The position numbers and the translations under genes were made by a program. Shown piece after piece: positions 18,185 to 27,861 of a stretch of DNA of 64,000 nucleotides (the first letter of the stretch is position 1; each line of letters starts with the position of its first letter). This DNA is from Lysobacter sp. ISL-50. Lineage in GTDB: Bacteria; Pseudomonadota; Gammaproteobacteria; Xanthomonadales; Xanthomonadaceae. A model generated the notes under the pieces. That model was not told the DNA's origin. It saw only the letters and a list, made by a program, of their open reading frames with translations, and did no database searches. The stretch is from contig NZ_JAGGRI010000010.1 of NCBI RefSeq assembly GCF_018612875.1, forward strand, positions 27,394 through 91,393, written 5' to 3'.

Positions 18185-19012
18185 ATGCAAGGCGTGCCCG
18201 CCCAATTCGTCGATGCCTTCGATGCCGCGCAGTTCCGGCAGCCCGCGCATCGCCCGGGCGTCGAGTTGTACCGCGCGCACATCGTCCGCCATGCATTCGA
18301 GCCGCACACTCACGAAGCCTACGGCCTGGGCGCGATCGAATCCGGGGTCGAGCGCTTCCGCTACCGCGGCAGCGATCACCTCGCCCCGCCGGACTCGCTG
18401 GTGCTGATGAATCCCGATGTGCTGCACACCGGCCGCGCCGAAACCGAAGGCGGCTGGCGGTATCGCATGGTCTATGTCGATCCCGACGTCGCCGCGCAGA
18501 TCACCGGCGAAGCCGGCTGGTGGTTCGACGACGCGGTGCGCCACGACCCGCTCCGCGCGCGCCGCATCAGCGCGCGACTGGACTCGCTGTGGCATGCGCG
18601 CGATCCGCTGGCGTTCGACAGCGAGTTGTACGCGCTGCTGATCGAATTCCGCGATCACGCCCGAATCCCGCACCGCGCGCGCGACGAAGCGGCCGCGCGA
18701 TTCGCTCCGGTCATCGACTACCTGCGCGCGCATCTGGCCGATCGCCTCACTCTGGACGAACTGGCCGCGATCGCCGGCCTGAGCCCGTTCCACTTCCTGC
18801 GCCGCTTCCGCGCCCAGCATCACGTCACTCCGCAGCAGATGCTGATGGCGCTGCGCCTGCACGAAGCCAAGCGCCTGCTCGCCGCCGGTGTCGCCCCGGC
18901 GCGCATCGCCGCCGACACCGGCCTCACCGATCAGGCGCATCTGACCCGCGCCTTCCTGCGCCGTTACGGCGTCACGCCCGCGCGCTACCAGAAGCAGGTC
19001 CGCGGCGGCTGA
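18185..19012 (+). CDS. AraC family transcriptional regulator
   Basis: A 275-residue regulator. The N-terminal cupin half starts at about 25 (EPHTHEAYGLGAIESG) and would sense a small ligand. The C-terminal half has two helix-turn-helix units: LTLDELAAIAGLSPFHFLRR near 190-209, and ARIAADTGLTDQAHLTRAF with the family ending YGVTPARYQ. It is 58 bases upstream of the DMT transporter gene and likely controls it. The ligand is unknown. Confidence 0.9.
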   Translation: MQGVPAQFVDAFDAAQFRQPAHRPGVELYRAHIVRHAFEPHTHEAYGLGAIESGVERFRYRGSDHLAPPDSLVLMNPDVLHTGRAETEGGWRYRMVYVDPDVAAQITGEAGWWFDDAVRHDPLRARRISARLDSLWHARDPLAFDSELYALLIEFRDHARIPHRARDEAAARFAPVIDYLRAHLADRLTLDELAAIAGLSPFHFLRRFRAQHHVTPQQMLMALRLHEAKRLLAAGVAPARIAADTGLTDQAHLTRAFLRRYGVTPARYQKQVRGG

Positions 19013-19070
19013 GCCGGCAAAGCGCAATCTGCTACAAGACGGCGCCGCGCCGGTGCGGCAAGCTGCGGCC

Positions 19071-20045
19071 ATGCTGCTAGGAACCCTCTACGCTCTGCTC
19101 GCCGGCCTGATCTGGGGCCTGGTCTTCGTCGGCCCGTTGCTGCTGCCGGAGTATCCGGCCGCGCTGCAATCGGTCGGCCGTTACCTCGCCTTCGGCCTTA
19201 TCGCCCTGCCGCTGGGGTGGCTGGATCGCAAGGCGCTGCGGCAACTGGCGCGCGCGGACTGGATCGAGGCGCTGAAGCTGGCGGCGATCGGCAACCTGCT
19301 CTACTACCTGTGCCTGGCCAGCGCGATCCAGCGCGCCGGCGGGCCGTTGCCGACGATGATCATCGGCACTCTGCCGGTGGTGATCGCGATCAGCGCCAAC
19401 CTGCGCGACGCGCGTCGCGACGGCCGCCTGCCGTGGGCGAGCCTGGCGCCGTCGCTGCTGCTGATCGCCGCCGGCATCGGCTGCGTCAACCAGGTGGAAT
19501 TGCAGGCGCTGCGCGCCGACGCCCATGCCGACCTCGGCCGCTACGCGCTCGGCGGCCTGCTCGCCTTCGGCGCGGTCGCGTGCTGGACCTGGTATCCGCT
19601 GCGCAACGCCGACTGGCTGCGCGCGCATCCGGGCCGCAGCCCGCGCACCTGGGCCACCGCGCAAGGCCTGGCGGTGCTGCCGTTGGCGTTGATCGGCTAC
19701 ATCGCTCTGTGGGCGTACATGGGCGTCAGCCACGACCGCTTCCCGATGCCCTTCGGCCCCAGGCCGGAATTCTTCATCGCGCTGATGGTCGCCATCGGCC
19801 TGCTCGCGTCGTGGGTCGGCACCCTGTGCTGGAACGAAGCCAGCCAACGCTTGCCGACCGCGCTGGCCGGACAGTTGATCGTGTTCGAAACCTTGTTCGC
19901 GCTGACCTACGCCTTCATCCTGCGCGGCCGGTTCCCGCAGCCGCTGACCTTGCTCGGCATCGCCTTGTTGATCGCCGGCGTCGTGTGGGCGCTACGCGTG
20001 AAGCCGGTCGCCTTGCCTGATACGCAGGCAGGGTCCGCGCACTAA
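19071..20045 (+). CDS. DMT/EamA family transporter
   Basis: A 324-residue inner-membrane protein with about ten helices arranged as two EamA repeats: MLLGTLYALLAGLIWGLVF at the start, and a second GLLAFGAVACWTWYPLR unit near 165. The end is ALLIAGVVWALR, typical of the family. Such proteins move metabolites or amino acids out of the cell. An in-frame GTG 18 bases upstream (19053) is an alternative start. Pairing with the AraC gene suggests regulated export. Confidence 0.85.
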   Translation: MLLGTLYALLAGLIWGLVFVGPLLLPEYPAALQSVGRYLAFGLIALPLGWLDRKALRQLARADWIEALKLAAIGNLLYYLCLASAIQRAGGPLPTMIIGTLPVVIAISANLRDARRDGRLPWASLAPSLLLIAAGIGCVNQVELQALRADAHADLGRYALGGLLAFGAVACWTWYPLRNADWLRAHPGRSPRTWATAQGLAVLPLALIGYIALWAYMGVSHDRFPMPFGPRPEFFIALMVAIGLLASWVGTLCWNEASQRLPTALAGQLIVFETLFALTYAFILRGRFPQPLTLLGIALLIAGVVWALRVKPVALPDTQAGSAH

Positions 20046-20257
20046 AGCCAGGCGTGCGATTCGATTGCGACACGCGGTTCGTGGCGGTTTCGCCGCGTTC
20101 GCATCGATCACGAACGGCGCGAAAATCAAGCGGCACCACAAGAGCGTTACGCAAAATCGAACGCGTGCCGGACAGTCCCGCCACTGCGGCGTTATGCCGC
20201 ACCCCGGGCGATAACGCGCTCACTACCCTGTCCGGCTTCTCACGCAAGGAAGCCGCC

Positions 20258-22333
20258 ATGCGCGCCATCACACTTCGCCCCGCCTTGCTCGCGCTGGCCA
20301 TCGTTTTCGTCTGCGCCGCTCACGCTCAATCACCCGCCGAGCCGGCGCCAGGCGAACGCAACGACAGCGCCAAGACCCTCGCCACCGTGCGCGTGCACGG
20401 CCGCTCCGAGCCTTCGCGCGCGGTGGAAACGCTGCAACAGGCGCGGGTGCGTCTGGACCAGCGCGCCGGCGCGACCGGACTGGTCGATGCCGAGGCTTAT
20501 CGCGACCGCCGCGTCGGCACGCTCACCGATGCGCTGGGTTATGCGGCCGGCGTCTTCGTGCAGCCGCGCTTCGGCGCGGAAGAAGCGCGGCTGGCCATTC
20601 GCGGTTCCGGATTGCAACGCACCTTCCACGGCCGCGGCCTGGAGTTGCTGCAGGACGGCAGCCCGCTCAACCTCGCCGACGGCGGTTTCGATTTCCAGGC
20701 GGTCGAACCGCTGTCGGCGCGCTACATCGAGGTGTATCGCGGCGCCAATGCCTTGGAATTCGGCGCGGCCACGCTCGGCGGCGCGATCAACTTCGTCTCG
20801 CCCACCGGCTACGACGCCGCGCCGCTGATCTTGCGCGCGGAAGCCGGCGACTTCGGTTACCGCCGCGGCCAGATCGCCGTGGCCGGCGTGTCCGGGCAGG
20901 CCGACGGCTACCTCAGTCTCAGCGGCTTGCGCCAGGACGGCTATCGCGATCACGCCGAGCAGGAGAACTATCGCTTGTTCGCCAACGCTGGCTATCGCTT
21001 CAGCGACAGCCTCGACGGGCGCGTCTACCTCACCCACGTCGATACGCGCTCGGCCCTGCCCGGCAATCTGACCCTGGCCGAATCGCGCCGCGATCCGCGT
21101 CTGGCCGCGCCGGGCAATATCGCCCTGAATCAGCGCCGCGATTACCGCCTCGATCGCGTCGCGGGCAAACTCGCCTGGTCGTCGTCGCCGGGCGCAACGC
21201 TGACGCTGTCGGCGTACTACGCGGACAAGTCACTGGATCACCCGATCTTCCAGGTGCTGCGCCAGGACAGCCGCGACTACGGCATCGACCTGCGCTGGCG
21301 CGGCGAATCGCAGTGGGCGGGCCTGCGCAACGTGCTGATCGTCGGCGCCGCTTTCGCCCAGGGCGATACCGACGACGATCGCTATTTCAATATCGCCGGC
21401 CGCGCCGGCGCGCCCAGCAACCGCTTCGATCAACGCGCGCGCAACAGCAAGCTCTATGCCGAGAACCAGACCTGGCTGAACTCGCAGTGGGTCGTGTCCG
21501 TGGGCGCGCAGGCGCTGCGCTCGCAGCGCCGTTCGCGCGATCTGCTGATCACCGGCGGCCGCGATGAAAGCTTCGATGCGGATTATTCCGGCATCAGCCC
21601 CAAGCTCGGTGTGCGCTACGTGCTCGACGAGCACGCGCAGCTCTATGCCAACCTCAGCCGCAGCCTGGAACCGCCGAGCTTCGGCGAACTCAGCGGCGGA
21701 CCGGGCATCACCCCGGTGGACAAGCAGCGCGCCGACAGCGGCGAGATCGGGCTACGCCTGAATGGCGATGCCTTGTCGCTGGATGTCGCCCTGTATCGCG
21801 CCCGGGTCAAGGGCGAACTGCTTTCGCTCAGCGACGGCAACGGCAATCCGCTCGGCACCATCAACGCCGGGCGCACCCTGCATCAGGGCATCGAGCTGGG
21901 GCTGGGCTGGAAATTCGCGAGCGATTTCACTTTGTCCGCGAACTACCTCTACAACGATTTCCGCTTCGACGGCGACCGCGTCTACGGCGATAACGACCTG
22001 GCCGGCGTTCCGCCCCAGCAATTGCGCGCACAGCTGCGCTGGCAGCCCGATCCGCGTTTGTATGTCGCGCCCAGCGTGGAGTGGACGCCGCAGGATTACT
22101 ACATCGACCACGCCAACACCTTCAAGGCGCCCGGCTATACCATCGCGGGGTTGCGCGTGGGCGGCAGGATCGCCTCGCAGTGGAGCTGGTTCGCCGATGC
22201 GCGCAATCTCACCGGCAAGAAGTGGATCGCCAGCACCAATGTGATCGCCGATGCGCGCGGAGTGGATGGGCGCAATTTCCTTCCGGGCGATGGGCGCTCG
22301 ATTTATTTCGGGGTGGAGTGGCGGAGGGATTGA
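20258..22333 (+). CDS. TonB-dependent outer-membrane receptor
   Basis: A 691-residue receptor. A signal peptide ends near AAHAQS (residue 24). The plug domain includes DRRVGTLTDALGYAAGVFVQ, AIRGSGLQRTF and the YIEVYRGANALEFGAATLGG segment. A beta barrel follows, ending SIYFGVEWRRD. AAGGAAG lies before the ATG at 20258. It is the nearest intact receptor to the pvs operon and the pvs receptor is a remnant, so it is a candidate importer for the ferric siderophore. No Fur box was found in front of it, so its substrate is open. Confidence 0.85.
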   Translation: MRAITLRPALLALAIVFVCAAHAQSPAEPAPGERNDSAKTLATVRVHGRSEPSRAVETLQQARVRLDQRAGATGLVDAEAYRDRRVGTLTDALGYAAGVFVQPRFGAEEARLAIRGSGLQRTFHGRGLELLQDGSPLNLADGGFDFQAVEPLSARYIEVYRGANALEFGAATLGGAINFVSPTGYDAAPLILRAEAGDFGYRRGQIAVAGVSGQADGYLSLSGLRQDGYRDHAEQENYRLFANAGYRFSDSLDGRVYLTHVDTRSALPGNLTLAESRRDPRLAAPGNIALNQRRDYRLDRVAGKLAWSSSPGATLTLSAYYADKSLDHPIFQVLRQDSRDYGIDLRWRGESQWAGLRNVLIVGAAFAQGDTDDDRYFNIAGRAGAPSNRFDQRARNSKLYAENQTWLNSQWVVSVGAQALRSQRRSRDLLITGGRDESFDADYSGISPKLGVRYVLDEHAQLYANLSRSLEPPSFGELSGGPGITPVDKQRADSGEIGLRLNGDALSLDVALYRARVKGELLSLSDGNGNPLGTINAGRTLHQGIELGLGWKFASDFTLSANYLYNDFRFDGDRVYGDNDLAGVPPQQLRAQLRWQPDPRLYVAPSVEWTPQDYYIDHANTFKAPGYTIAGLRVGGRIASQWSWFADARNLTGKKWIASTNVIADARGVDGRNFLPGDGRSIYFGVEWRRD

Positions 22334-22361
22334 GTACGAGTTTCGTCGCGTCTGAAAAGAG

Positions 22362-22443
22362 AGCATCGGGGCTGAAGCCCCTCCCACAAAAGACCTCGCG
22401 GCGATGAAATCTTTTGTGGGAGGGGCTTCAGCCCCGATGCTTT
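22362..22443. repeat. Dispersed 'agcatcggggctgaagcccc' hairpin, single copy
   Basis: AGCATCGGGGCTGAAGCCCC faces its complement GGGGCTTCAGCCCCGATGCT across about 38 bases that include a further ACAAAAGA/TCTTTTGT match. Its stems also fold locally (GGGGCTTCAGCCCC). It sits between two convergent genes and could stop transcription from both sides. Other copies are at 24991-25073, 44889-44974 and, five times, in the array at 35733-36616. Confidence 0.85.
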
Positions 22444-22473
22444 CGTTTCAGATCGCGGCGCCGCACCCCAACA

Positions 22474-24726
22474 TCAAATCTCGAACCGATACGACAACTT
22501 CACCAGCAACTGCTCGCTGTCGCGCAGATCGAAGGCATCGCTGAACTGCCGTCCCACGTGGTGTTCCTGCATGCCTTCTTCGAACATCTCGCCGCCGCGA
22601 ACATAGGCGACATACAGATACGACAGCGGCGCCAGTTCATAACGATAACGAACCTGGAAGCCCAGATTGCGCAAGCTGAAATCCGGAATCTCTTCCGCGA
22701 CCGCCAGCGCGCGGCCGTCGCTGCCGACCCGGTACGCCTGCCGGGTCCGCGCATCGACGCCGATGGTTTCCAGGCGCACACGCAGTTCCTGCTTGTCGTC
22801 GATGAACCATTGCAGGCCGGCGTTGAGGCTGAGCAGATCGGAGCGGAAAGTCGCGACGCGATTGTCGCCGCGCCACAGCAGCCAGTCGGGGTTGTGGCTG
22901 TACTCGATGCCGGCGAACAGCAGCATGCGGTCGCTGTACTGATAGTTCGGCTCCAGATACAGGCTCAGCTTGCCTTCGTCGATGCCGCCCAGGCCATCGG
23001 CGCTGTAGCCGGCCTCGGTGGACAGCGACCACGGGCTGTCGCCCTTGCGCGGGCGCAGGCGCTCGTAGGTCAGGAACATTTTCTCCGGCACTCGCAGCAC
23101 GCCGTGGCCGCGCGTGACCAGATCGTCGTGACCGCGGCTCCACAGCGCCGCTTCGATGAACTCGCGGCCGCCGTCGCGGGTGTCGCTGCGGCGGTTGACC
23201 GCGAAGGCGTCGGCGATATGCACGCCGTCGTCGCTGTAGCGGCGCGATATCGCGTAATGCCAGTCGTGCCCGGCGTAGGCCGAATCGGCCGGCAGGTCGG
23301 TGACGCGCCGGCCCAGGTCGTAGCGCAGGTAGTTGAAGTTGTTGCGTTCCAGATAGCCGAAGTCGTTGAGCATCAGATCGCGGCCCAGATGCAGGCCGTA
23401 CAGTTGCTGGCGCCAGCCGCGGCCCATGTCGTAGTCGATGCGGATCTGGCCGCCGCTGTCGCGGAAGCTGCGGCCGGCCTGTTGCACGTCGGAAGCGACC
23501 ACGGCGCTGCGGATCGACCACTGCGCGTTCGGGGTCCAGCGCTGATCGAATTCGTACACGTTGGCGTCGCGATCCAGCCATGGCCGCTCCACCCGCGTGA
23601 CCATCGCGCCCAGGCCGAGTTGGGCGAAGTCGCGGGTCACCCGGGCGGCATAGAAATCGCGGCCGGCCTCGTCGCCTTCGCTCGCCGCGAACACACCGTA
23701 GTTGAGTCCGCCGGCGCTGCCGTTGAGCTTGACCGCGGCGGTGACATCGCCCGAGCCCGGGCCGTCGTCGGCCGGCCCGCCGACGCGGCGGGTGTAGATC
23801 AGCCGGCTGTAGTTGTTGTACGAGCCGAACTGCACGTCGAAGAAGCTCTGGTTCTCGGTGAAGAACGGCCGCTTGTCGCTGTTGAAGGTTTCCGTGGCGC
23901 TGAAGTTGACGGTGAGTTCGTCGCTTTCGACCTGGCCGAAATCCGGATTCAAGGTCGCGCTGAGCTGGAACTTGCCGCTGGGCTTCCAGAACAGGTCCAC
24001 GCCGCCGTCGACATCGCTGTCGTGGCGCACCGCGTCCTGCACGCCGACCACGTAGGGCGTGATCGCCAGCAGCGATTGTTTGTAGGCCGGCACTTCGATG
24101 CGATTGAACGCCGACAGATAGCGCGCCTCGGTGTAGTGCACCGCAGGCCACGAGGTGCGCTCGCCGGTGGAGGCGATCACCCGATCCAGTTGGATGCCGA
24201 GCGTGCGCAGGCCTTCGCGCTGGCGCATCGGCGCGATATGCCAGGGAATCAGCATCTCGGCCGACCAGCCTTCCTCGTCTTCGCTGGTGGCGTGGCGCCA
24301 GTCGCCGTCCCAATCGTCGCCGAACAGGTTTTCGCTGGTGATGGTGGCGTCGGTGATGCTGTTGGCCAGGGTCACGGTGAAGTTGTAGCCGGCGCGGCCG
24401 TCGCCGTCGAAGTCGACGTACAGATTGACCCGGTCCACGATGCCGTCGCCGTCGCGCTGGGTGTGCTGGCGCAGGCGCGGCACGCCGGCGGGCTGGTGAT
24501 TGCGGAACGCGACCGCCAGGCCTTGCGGCGTGGCCATCAGCCAGGCTTCGGTCGGCTGCGAGGCCGGCTCGCGCGACAGCGGCTGGGTCAGGCGGAATTC
24601 CTGGATGCGCTGGGCCTGGCTCCATTCCTGCGGATCGATGCGGCCGTCGATGTCCAGCGCATGCGCGCAGGGCGCGGCGAACGCGGCGCAAACCGCGGAC
24701 ATACAGGTGATCAGGTGGTTACGCAT
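22474..24726 (-). CDS. DUF5916 / family-9 carbohydrate-binding-like outer-membrane protein
   Basis: A 750-residue exported protein; the signal peptide ends at about AHALD (residue 24). The first ~220 residues have the CBM9-like sandwich (IDGRIDPQEWSQA, VNLYVDFDGDGRAGYNF, EMLIPWHIAPM). The rest is the DUF5916 beta-rich region, with FNPD-type SATLNPDFGQVESD, NSDKRPFFTENQSFF and a barrel-like end. Members are predicted to sit in the outer membrane. Their substrate is unknown, although neighbours often degrade peptides or sugars. It faces the receptor gene tail to tail. Confidence 0.82.
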   Translation of the reverse strand: MRNHLITCMSAVCAAFAAPCAHALDIDGRIDPQEWSQAQRIQEFRLTQPLSREPASQPTEAWLMATPQGLAVAFRNHQPAGVPRLRQHTQRDGDGIVDRVNLYVDFDGDGRAGYNFTVTLANSITDATITSENLFGDDWDGDWRHATSEDEEGWSAEMLIPWHIAPMRQREGLRTLGIQLDRVIASTGERTSWPAVHYTEARYLSAFNRIEVPAYKQSLLAITPYVVGVQDAVRHDSDVDGGVDLFWKPSGKFQLSATLNPDFGQVESDELTVNFSATETFNSDKRPFFTENQSFFDVQFGSYNNYSRLIYTRRVGGPADDGPGSGDVTAAVKLNGSAGGLNYGVFAASEGDEAGRDFYAARVTRDFAQLGLGAMVTRVERPWLDRDANVYEFDQRWTPNAQWSIRSAVVASDVQQAGRSFRDSGGQIRIDYDMGRGWRQQLYGLHLGRDLMLNDFGYLERNNFNYLRYDLGRRVTDLPADSAYAGHDWHYAISRRYSDDGVHIADAFAVNRRSDTRDGGREFIEAALWSRGHDDLVTRGHGVLRVPEKMFLTYERLRPRKGDSPWSLSTEAGYSADGLGGIDEGKLSLYLEPNYQYSDRMLLFAGIEYSHNPDWLLWRGDNRVATFRSDLLSLNAGLQWFIDDKQELRVRLETIGVDARTRQAYRVGSDGRALAVAEEIPDFSLRNLGFQVRYRYELAPLSYLYVAYVRGGEMFEEGMQEHHVGRQFSDAFDLRDSEQLLVKLSYRFEI

Positions 24727-24990
24727 GGTCCGGCCCCGTGCTGCGGATGAATCGCACCGGCGGCGCATCCCCTGCGCGGCCGGTCACGAGTCGCGGCATA
24801 CGGCACCGCGACGACGCGCAGACTAGCGGCGTGACGGCTGTTGGCTAAATGGCGTTAGTCATGGCAACCCTTGGCGGCCGGCTTGCATCGCAGGCTTAGG
24901 GACTCAGTGTTCATGGCGTCGCATGGTTGCGGGGTGACAAAGGTCAACTGGACTGCATGAGTGCGTGCGGTGTCGGCGCTGCTTGGCGAA

Positions 24991-25073
24991 AAGCATCGGG
25001 GCTGAAGCCCCTCCTACAAAAGACCTCGCGGCTTTGAAGTCTCTTGTGGGAGGGGCTTCAGCCCCGATGCTTT
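24991..25073. repeat. Dispersed 'agcatcggggctgaagcccc' hairpin, single copy
   Basis: Same hairpin family as 22362-22443, with the arms about 40 bases apart and the shared ACAAAAGACCTCGCGGC segment. It lies just past the 3' end of the patatin gene, in the 24727-25097 gap. Upstream of it, 24840-24970 has no recognisable gene. Confidence 0.85.
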
Positions 25074-25097
25074 TCGATCAAATCGCCAAGAACCCAC

Positions 25098-26561
25098 TCA
25101 AGGCGCAGTGGCATCGTGCGCGACGAACGCCGACTCGCCATGCGGCAGCTGCAACCACTCCGGATGCGCCAAGGCCCGGGCGATGTCGCTCTGCCCAGAC
25201 AGCCAATGCTCGCGCATCGCTACGCGCCCGAACTGGTAGTCCTTGAAATGACCGATCTTGGCGCGGTCGCGATAGATCAGGTGGATCACGCTGTAACGCC
25301 GGTCGCAGGCCAGTTCGGCCGCGTGCTGGGCCCAGGGGTTGTGCTTGCGCACGTCCTCGGGGATTTCCTCCAGCAACTCGCGCAGCAGCCGGCGATAGTG
25401 CTGGAACACGCGCTGGGTGTCGGTGATCAGGCGGGTGCGGCTGGAATACTGGATTTCCTTCTGCCGCTCGGCCACGTCGAGCAGGTTCTGCGGCAACTCG
25501 CCGCGCGCGTTCCACAGATCGACCTGGAACACCAGGGTGTCGCGCCGCGGCGATGCGGTCAGCACTTGCGACAGCGGCGTGTTCGACACCAGCCCGCCGT
25601 CCCAGTAGAACTCGCCGTCGATCTCGATCGCCGGAAACGCCGGCGGCAATGCGCCCGAGGCGAGGATGTGGCGCGCATCCAGCCGCATCTGGGTGTTGTC
25701 GAAATACTCCAGATTGCCGGTGCGCACGTTGACCGCGCCGACGCTGATGCGGATGCCGTCGTCGTTGAGCCGGTCGAAATCGACCAGGCGCTCCAGCGTG
25801 GCGATCATCGGCGAGGTGTCGTAGAAACTCGCCGCGGCCGGACCCGGCGGCGAGAACGGGTCCTGCCCCAGCCACATGCGCGGCTGATAGAACCCGCGCT
25901 GGCCTTCGACGATGGCGCGCCAGGCTTCCCAGGTATCGAGCCAGGCGCGGGTGTCGGCGTCGAGGCCGGCGAAATGCGCTTCCTGGCCGAATGTGGTGGC
26001 GGGCAGCACGTTGGGCCGCGAGATCGTGTCCCAGAACTCGCGCAAGGCGTCCATGCGTTTTTCCGGCGGATTGCCGGCGATGATCGCGGTGTTGAAGGCG
26101 CCAATGGAGATGCCGGCGATCCAGTTCGGAGCGACGCCGGCATCGAACAGCCCTTGGTAGACGCCGGCCTGATAGGCGCCGAGCGCGCCGCCGCCCTGCA
26201 GCACCAGGGCGATGTTTTCCGGCAACACCGGCGCGGCGGCGCGGATGCGCGCGCCGGCGGTCTTCGCCGCTTTCGAGGCGGCCTGTTTGCCGGGAGCGCG
26301 TGAGGCGGCGGCGGTCGAACCGGACGCGGATTTCCGCTTACCAACCGTGGCCGGCGCGGCAGCCTCGGCGACCGGATCGATGAATGCGGCCTGCGCGCCC
26401 TTGCGCTTGACTGGCGCGGGCCCGGCGGCGGATTTAGGTGGCGTCGCCTTGACTGACGCGGCCCTGGCCGGCGCACGTTTGGCTGGCGACGACGATGCCT
26501 TGGCGGGTTTTACGCCGCGCTTGGTATCGGCGGATCGGGTCTTGCTTCGTGTGTTCGCCAT
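25098..26561 (-). CDS. Patatin-like phospholipase with Lys/Ala-rich N-terminus
   Basis: A 487-residue protein. The first 110 residues are rich in Lys, Ala, Ser and Pro, without hydrophobic core, and look like a histone-H1-type disordered tail. The patatin domain starts at 114: oxyanion loop GGGALG at 123-128, nucleophile S152 in GISIG, and the dyad partner D321 in DGG. The C-terminus (residues about 350-470) matches the DUF3734 tail of this branch. It likely hydrolyses acyl esters in the cytoplasm or on lipid or polyester granules. It follows bdhA by about 110 bases; a bdhA-patatin pair is known from Legionella (patD). Confidence 0.88.
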   Translation of the reverse strand: MANTRSKTRSADTKRGVKPAKASSSPAKRAPARAASVKATPPKSAAGPAPVKRKGAQAAFIDPVAEAAAPATVGKRKSASGSTAAASRAPGKQAASKAAKTAGARIRAAAPVLPENIALVLQGGGALGAYQAGVYQGLFDAGVAPNWIAGISIGAFNTAIIAGNPPEKRMDALREFWDTISRPNVLPATTFGQEAHFAGLDADTRAWLDTWEAWRAIVEGQRGFYQPRMWLGQDPFSPPGPAAASFYDTSPMIATLERLVDFDRLNDDGIRISVGAVNVRTGNLEYFDNTQMRLDARHILASGALPPAFPAIEIDGEFYWDGGLVSNTPLSQVLTASPRRDTLVFQVDLWNARGELPQNLLDVAERQKEIQYSSRTRLITDTQRVFQHYRRLLRELLEEIPEDVRKHNPWAQHAAELACDRRYSVIHLIYRDRAKIGHFKDYQFGRVAMREHWLSGQSDIARALAHPEWLQLPHGESAFVAHDATAP

Positions 26562-26608
26562 CGTTGCGCCTCATTGCTGACCCGGCTCGTTGCGATCCGC
26601 TCTCGCTC

Positions 26609-26634
26609 GTCATCCCCGTCTTCGTGGGGATGAC
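26609..26634. repeat. Short 'gtcatcccc' hairpin between bdhA and patatin gene
   Basis: GTCATCCCC at 26609 faces GGGGATGAC ending at 26634 around an eight-base loop. It resembles the GTCATTCCCGCG family at 6628 and 63698 but is shorter. It lies between the bdhA stop and the patatin start, so it may stabilise or attenuate the shared transcript. Confidence 0.6.
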
Positions 26635-26670
26635 GAACCCTGACGCCATGCGCGGCATGGCGCCGGCGAC

Positions 26671-27456
26671 TTACTGCATGTACCAACCATGGCTGACCAC
26701 GAAGCTCTGTCCGGTCAGCGCCGCGCTCGGGAACTCGGCCAGGAAGCGCACCGTCTGCGCCACGTCCTCGACCGTGGTGAACACGCCATCGACGGTGTTG
26801 CCGAGCATGACCTTCTTGATCACCTCGTCCTCGCTGATGCCCAGTTCCTTCGCCTGCTCGGGAATCTGCTTGTCCACCAGCGGCGTGCGCACGAACCCGG
26901 GACACACCACATGGCTGCGCACGTTGTGCTTGGCGCCTTCTTTCGCAAGCACGCGCGACAGGCCCAGCAGGCCGTGCTTGGCGGTGACGTAGGCCGACTT
27001 CAGCGGCGAGGCCTCGTGCGAATGCACCGAGCCCATGTAGATCACCGTGCCGCCCTTGTCGCCTTTGTACATGTGCGGCAACGCGGCCTTGGTGGTCAGG
27101 AACGCGCCGTCGAGATGGATCGCGAGCATCTTCTTCCAATCGGCGAAGGCGTAGTTCTCGATCGGGTTGACGATCTGGATGCCGGCGTTGGAAATCAGGA
27201 TGTCGATGCCGCCCAGTTCGGCGACCACGCGCTCGATGCCGGCGTTGACCGCGGCCTCGTCGGTGACGTCCATCGCCACGCCGATCGCGCGGCCGCCGTT
27301 GCCGACGATTTCGTCCGCCACCGCCTGCGCGCCGGCCTGATTGAGGTCGGCGATGGCGATCGCGGCGCCGGCGCGGGCCAGCTCGTGCGCGATTTCCTTG
27401 CCGATGCCGCTGGCGGCTCCGGTGACGACGGCGACTTTGCCTTGGATCGAGCTCAT
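26671..27456 (-). CDS. bdhA: 3-hydroxybutyrate dehydrogenase (SDR family)
   Basis: A 261-residue short-chain dehydrogenase. The NAD motif is TGAASGIG at 12-19, with D37 after strand 2 favouring NAD. NAG at 90-92 and the catalytic S143, Y156, K160 (YVTAK) are present. The segment [15 protein letters not shown] and the [13 protein letters not shown] lid match 3-hydroxybutyrate dehydrogenases, which oxidise 3-hydroxybutyrate to acetoacetate. AGGAG lies about ten bases upstream of the ATG at 27456. It forms an operon-like pair with the patatin gene and points to polyhydroxybutyrate or ketone-body use. Confidence 0.92.
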   Translation of the reverse strand: MSSIQGKVAVVTGAASGIGKEIAHELARAGAAIAIADLNQAGAQAVADEIVGNGGRAIGVAMDVTDEAAVNAGIERVVAELGGIDILISNAGIQIVNPIENYAFADWKKMLAIHLDGAFLTTKAALPHMYKGDKGGTVIYMGSVHSHEASPLKSAYVTAKHGLLGLSRVLAKEGAKHNVRSHVVCPGFVRTPLVDKQIPEQAKELGISEDEVIKKVMLGNTVDGVFTTVEDVAQTVRFLAEFPSAALTGQSFVVSHGWYMQ

Positions 27457-27770
27457 GGACGACTGCTCCTGGATGCGATGGGGAGGAATTTGCGCCGAAG
27501 TCGGCGAACCGGCGGCCATTGTCGCCGCGGCGTGTTATCGCGGCGTGGCGGCGGATGCATCGCAGTGTCCCGGCGAGGGACCTTGGGGAGCTATCGGACT
27601 TTCGTCCGCGGGCAAAGGTTGACCGCTGGGCTTCAAACGCTCTCTCGCGCGGCGGGCTGACGGACGCGACTGTGCGCCACAGGCCCGCGCGATCGCTAAA
27701 CGCCCAAACGCAATGCGTTTGGACGGGTGCGGGGTTGAGGCGAGGGCGGCCGCTGGTCGCGTGCCCTCAT

Positions 27771-27811
27771 CCGGCCCTGCGGGCCACCTTCTCCCGCAAA
27801 GCGGGAGAAGG
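27771..27811. repeat. Dispersed 'cttctcccgc' palindrome
   Basis: CCTTCTCCCGC faces GCGGGAGAAGG, preceded by the GTGCCCTCATCC box also seen near 340 and 60939. It lies just past the SET-domain gene. The rest of the 27457-27861 gap is GC-rich with no recognisable gene. Confidence 0.7.
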
Positions 27812-27861
27812 TCAGTCGGGCGGCGGCGCCGTCAGGCGCCGGGAAACCGCCGGCCGAACCC

